Positions 60,803-64,000 of a stretch of DNA of 64,000 bases are shown here, one piece after another. Within the stretch, counting starts at the first letter, position 1, and each line of letters begins with the position of its first letter. The notes below the pieces were generated by a model. The model did not search any database and was not told the DNA's origin. It saw nothing but the letters and a program-made list of their open reading frames with translations. Location of the stretch: the NCBI GenBank assembly GCA_002409965.1, contig DHON01000092.1, positions 32,995-96,994 on the forward strand, given 5' to 3'. Source of the DNA: Firmicutes bacterium UBA5389. Its GTDB lineage: Bacteria; Bacillota; DTU025. Made by a program: the position numbers and the translations under genes.

Positions 60803-62927
60803 CCTTGCTCGCCTCCGACCGGCGCGCGCCGCGGTCTTCGTGTTCTGCGGTCCATTCGTGACCGCATTTGGGGTTGGCGCACTTGTACTTGACGCCTGCG
60901 CGCAATTGCCTCGACGTGGTGAACGATGCGCACTTGGGGCAGGCAACGCCCGATGGAGGGTTCCACGAGACGAATTCGCACTCCGGGTAACGGGCGCAAC
61001 CGTAGAACACGCGTCCCTTCTTGCTCCGCCGCTGGACCATGTCGCCGCCGCACTCCGGACACGTTGCATCAACCTTGCGAACGATGCTTCTGCGGTAGGT
61101 GCATTCGGGGTAGCGCGGGCATGCGATGAACTTCCCGAACCGACCGGTCTTTATGACCAGTTTGGCCATTTTGCACTGCGGGCAATCTTCATCAGTGGGC
61201 TCATCCGCGATGACCACACGCTCCGCCAGTGCGTCCGCCTCCCGGAGTTTCTCCGAAAACGGCTTGTAGAACTTGTCGGTTATCTGTACCCAGTCGGACC
61301 GTTGCTCCTCAATGCCATCCAGTTCTTCCTCCATCGTGGCCGTGAACTTCAGATTCACCACGTTCGGGAAGTGCTCGCTCAACAGATCGCATACTGCAAA
61401 CCCGACATCGGTGGGCTTGAAGCGCCTCTGCTCCAACGCAGCGTAGTCGCGCTTCCGAATGGTTTCGATGATCGGCGCGTAGGTGCTGGGCCTCCCTATC
61501 CCGTGCTTCTCCAGCTCGCGAACGAGCGTGGCTTCTGTGAACCTCGGGGGAGGCTGGGTGTGGTGTTCCTCCGGACACAGCTCAACTAGGGTCAATTCCT
61601 TGCCGGCTTCGAGCGGTGGAAGAGCCTGCTCCCGTTCGTTTTTCTCATCGTCGCGTCCCTCCGTGTATAGGACCGTAAACCCTTCGAACTTCATCACCTG
61701 CCCGGCGGCGCGGAAAACATGCTTCGCCTGGGCGGAGTCGGCGTTGATGTCGACAGTAGTGGCGTCGAAAAGCGCATCCGCCATCTGGCTGGCCATGAAA
61801 CGCGACCAGATAAGCTTGTAGAGCCTAAGCTGGTCGCGGCCGATGCTGCCGGAGAGGCTCTCCGGGCTACGGTCGATCTGTGTGGGCCTGACGGCTTCAT
61901 GCGCGTCTTGAGCGCCCTTCTTGGACCGGTAGACCCGAGCTCTCGCGGGAATGTGGTTCTCCCCGTATCGACCCTTGACGAACTCGCGCGCCGCTGCCTG
62001 TGCCTCCTGCGATATCCTGGTCGAGTCGGTGCGCATGTAGGTGATCAAGGCCACGTGCCCTTCGCCCGCCAACTCGACACCCTCGTACAGCTGTTGCGCC
62101 ACTGCCATAGTCCGCTTGGCGGAAAAGCCGAGCTTCCTGAAGGCCTCCTGCTGCATCGTACTGGTGGTGAAGGGAGGTGAAGGTCTCCGCGCCTGTTCCT
62201 TGAGTGTCACAGACTTGACTACATACTCCGCGCCTTCGAGTTCGCTCACGATTCTGTCCACATCTTGGCGTGACATGCGACGCTCGCCCGGCGTGAGCAG
62301 GCGAGCATCGAACTTCTTGCCTCGCGCGCCAGGCAAGAGCGTTGCAGAGAGAGTCCAATACTCCTCGTCGACGAAATCCTGTATCTGCCGCTCGCGGTCG
62401 CAGATCAGCTTGAGCGCCGATGATTGCACTCGCCCCGCCGACAACCCTCGCCGCACCTTGCGCCACAGAAACGGGCTGAGGTTGTAGCCCACTAGCCTAT
62501 CGAGCACCCTCCTGGCCTGCTGTGCGTCTACCCTTCCCATATCAATGGGCCTGGGTTTCTTGAGCGCGCTGCGCACCGCGTTCTCCGTGATTTCGTTGAA
62601 CTCGATCCGGCAATCGGATGCGGGATCGACCTTGAGAATGTGCGCCAGATGCCACGAGATTGCTTCGCCTTCGCGGTCGGGGTCGGTGGCCAGAAGTACA
62701 CTGTCGGCCTTCTTGGCCGCTTCCCTAAGCTCGCGGATGACGTCTCCCTTGCCGCGAATGTTTATGTACTGAGGAGCGTAGTCGTTCTCCACGTCCACTC
62801 CCAGTTTGCTCTTGGGCAGGTCACGCACGTGACCGATAGATGCTTTCACTGTGTACTGGCGCCCTAGAAACTTGGACAGGGTTCTCACCTTGGCCGGTGA
62901 CTCCACGATGACAAGAGTCTTGCCCAT
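60792..62927 (-). CDS. topA: DNA topoisomerase I
   Basis: Type IA topoisomerase relaxing negative supercoils, 711 residues. Toprim has VIVESPAKVRTLSKFLG and DPDREGEAISWHLAH (about 76-90); the active tyrosine is in ITYMRTDSTR (about 296-305). Three C-terminal four-cysteine zinc modules follow (about 570-705). ATG at 62927 has GGAGGTG seven bases upstream. It follows dprA and overlaps trmFO. Confidence 0.97.
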   Translation of the reverse strand: MGKTLVIVESPAKVRTLSKFLGRQYTVKASIGHVRDLPKSKLGVDVENDYAPQYINIRGKGDVIRELREAAKKADSVLLATDPDREGEAISWHLAHILKVDPASDCRIEFNEITENAVRSALKKPRPIDMGRVDAQQARRVLDRLVGYNLSPFLWRKVRRGLSAGRVQSSALKLICDRERQIQDFVDEEYWTLSATLLPGARGKKFDARLLTPGERRMSRQDVDRIVSELEGAEYVVKSVTLKEQARRPSPPFTTSTMQQEAFRKLGFSAKRTMAVAQQLYEGVELAGEGHVALITYMRTDSTRISQEAQAAAREFVKGRYGENHIPARARVYRSKKGAQDAHEAVRPTQIDRSPESLSGSIGRDQLRLYKLIWSRFMASQMADALFDATTVDINADSAQAKHVFRAAGQVMKFEGFTVLYTEGRDDEKNEREQALPPLEAGKELTLVELCPEEHHTQPPPRFTEATLVRELEKHGIGRPSTYAPIIETIRKRDYAALEQRRFKPTDVGFAVCDLLSEHFPNVVNLKFTATMEEELDGIEEQRSDWVQITDKFYKPFSEKLREADALAERVVIADEPTDEDCPQCKMAKLVIKTGRFGKFIACPRYPECTYRRSIVRKVDATCPECGGDMVQRRSKKGRVFYGCARYPECEFVSWNPPSGVACPKCASFTTSRQLRAGVKYKCANPKCGHEWTAEHEDRGARRSEASKVAK

Positions 62928-62983
62928 ACGGACACCTCCGATGTTCGATGTCACAAACAGTCTATCCCAGGGCACATTCGGGG

Positions 62984-64000
62984 TCAACAATGCTTCCTGC
63001 TGAATCGCAGGCCTGCGCCGCGCATGATGAGCCCTGCGACCTCCAGACGCGACAGCGATGTGAGCACATCGCGCGCAGGCATCGCCAGCGATTTATGAAT
63101 GTCCTCAAAGGACGTGTCGGACCGGACCGCCTCGAAAACCGCCGCGTCCACCGGCCCAAGCCCGCGTGCTTGCGCGGCGCTCCCCAGATTCTGCAGCTTC
63201 ACCGGGACCCCTGCGGCCGCCAGATCTTCAATGAACCTCCGCGCGCCGATCACGGGGCGTGCCCCATCATATATGAGGTCATTCGTTCCGGCCGAGGTAG
63301 GGCGGTTGATGTCGCCGGGAACAGCGAATACGTCTCGGTTCTGCTCCTCGGCGAAGCGCGATGTGACCAGGGCGCCGCTCTTCACGCCCGCCTCCACCAC
63401 AACGCAAGCATGGGACATGCCGCTTATCACGCGATTGCGGGCGGGAAAAGTGCCGCGAGAGGCCGGGTAGCGCATGTTGAACGGCGACACGAGGCAGCCC
63501 GACTGCATTACCTCCCGCGCAAGACACTGCAGCCTGGCCGTCATCTGATATCCCAACCCCGCGCCGATCACTCCGATGGTCACCCCTTTGGCCTCAATCG
63601 CCCCTCGATGCGCGGCGGAGTCGATGCCCCTGGCCATGCCGCTGACTACTCCCGCGCCTGCCGTCGCTAGTTGGCGTGCGAGGTATCTGGCGGCGCCCGT
63701 GCCATAGGACGTGGCTGACCTGGATCCTACTACCGCCACCCACGGCGCGGCCGTAAGCGGCGCCTTCCCCATGACGTATAGCACGACTGGAGGATCATAG
63801 ATCCGGCGAAGCAAGGGCGGGTATTCCCGGTTCGGCAGAGCGACCACTCTGGCTCCATGCCTCGATGCCAGCTCCATTTCGCGCTGCCCTGCGCCCGCTG
63901 CATCGGGCGTGGACGATGCGAGCCTCCACCCTTCATAGCTCACAAAGGCCGGGCGTTTTGCGCCTCGCGCCGCGGCATTGGCCGCGGCGGCCGCCGGACC
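62984..64000 (-). CDS. dprA: DNA-processing protein DprA, 5' end outside the window
   Basis: A Rossmann-fold protein that loads RecA on incoming single-stranded DNA. Visible: YPPLLRRIYDPPVVLYVMGK, VAVVGSRSATSYGTGAARYL (the nucleotide/DNA-binding loop), VSGMARGIDSAAHRGAI and NRVISGMSHACVVVEAGVKSG. A C-terminal winged-helix (about last 70 residues) is present. The frame stays open to base 64000, and the N-terminal helix-hairpin-helix part is missing, so the gene is cut by the edge. GTG at 63943 is an internal alternative, not the likely start. Confidence 0.93.
   Translation of the reverse strand, partial: GPAAAAANAAARGAKRPAFVSYEGWRLASSTPDAAGAGQREMELASRHGARVVALPNREYPPLLRRIYDPPVVLYVMGKAPLTAAPWVAVVGSRSATSYGTGAARYLARQLATAGAGVVSGMARGIDSAAHRGAIEAKGVTIGVIGAGLGYQMTARLQCLAREVMQSGCLVSPFNMRYPASRGTFPARNRVISGMSHACVVVEAGVKSGALVTSRFAEEQNRDVFAVPGDINRPTSAGTNDLIYDGARPVIGARRFIEDLAAAGVPVKLQNLGSAAQARGLGPVDAAVFEAVRSDTSFEDIHKSLAMPARDVLTSLSRLEVAGLIMRGAGLRFSRKHC

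Noticed and set aside
60252..61589. 445-codon plus-strand open frame
   Set aside because: Antisense to trmFO and topA, both with clear motifs.
1..64000. tRNA, rRNA, tmRNA, CRISPR, insertion sequences or prophage
   Set aside because: Gaps between genes are short, no cloverleaf or regularly spaced repeats were seen, and the only recombinases are XerC and XerD in their housekeeping contexts.

Overview
The window reads as one strand of a high-GC, endospore-forming member of the Bacillota (Firmicutes). Evidence: sporulation genes (gerW/ytfJ, ytfI, spoVAC-AD-AE, spoIIAA-AB-sigF, dacF, spoIIM, a YtvI-like protein), CodY, a PolC-type replicative polymerase, and Firmicutes gene orders such as dprA-topA-trmFO-xerC-hslV-hslU-codY. 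I cannot place it below phylum, but the lack of close Bacillus or Clostridium synteny between blocks suggests a deep branch. All 65 protein genes I call lie on the minus strand, so transcription runs from position 64000 to 1. About a quarter of the genes start with TTG behind a good Shine-Dalgarno (SD) sequence. I see no rRNA, tRNA, insertion sequence, phage or CRISPR array.

Layout in transcription order. 64.0-55.7 kb: dprA (5' end outside), topA, trmFO, xerC, hslV, hslU, codY. 55.7-46.0 kb: rpsB, tsf, pyrH, frr, uppS, cdsA, a YtvI/AI-2E membrane protein, dxr, rseP, ispG, a family 2 glycosyltransferase and polC. This is the classic translation/lipid/isoprenoid block with ytvI, ispG and the glycosyltransferase inserted and proS absent. 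42.3-31.4 kb: rimP, nusA, ylxR, infB, rbfA, nrnA, truB, ribF, rpsO, pnp, ending in a clear intrinsic terminator. 31.3-26.7 kb: livG-livF-livH-livM and a substrate-binding protein. 26.5-23.1 kb: a C45-type hydrolase, panE, panB. 22.9-17.1 kb: butyrate kinase, phosphate butyryltransferase, second butyrate kinase, and a four-subunit 2-oxoacid:ferredoxin oxidoreductase of the 2-oxoisovalerate type. 17.0-14.0 kb: DUF3866, an EndoQ-like PHP protein, spoIIM. 13.9-9.1 kb: xerD, deoB, pdp, dacF. 9.1-5.7 kb: spoIIAA-spoIIAB-sigF and spoVAC-AD-AE. 5.7-0 kb: a paired COG3580/COG3581 iron-sulfur-type activase, an M50 protease, trpS, scpA, scpB, ytfI, gerW.

The 17-31 kb section reads as one metabolic theme: import of branched-chain amino acids (liv), oxidation of the derived 2-oxoacids to acyl-CoA with reduced ferredoxin (Vor), and ATP recovery through acyl-phosphate (Ptb/Buk). 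PanB and PanE draw on the same 2-oxoisovalerate pool. This stretch looks less GC-rich than its flanks and its genes are spaced by long perfect hairpins.

Most notable observations: (1) PolC appears to lack the 3'-5' exonuclease domain normally inserted in its PHP domain; (2) near-consensus sigma-H and sigma-G type promoters sit in front of spoIIAA and spoVAC, and the latter moves the spoVAC start; (3) a terminator-like hairpin sits in the rimP-nusA leader; (4) nested hairpins cover the dacF ribosome binding site; (5) an uncharacterised COG3580/COG3581 pair is translationally coupled to spoVAE; (6) the liv binding protein has a signal peptide but no lipobox.
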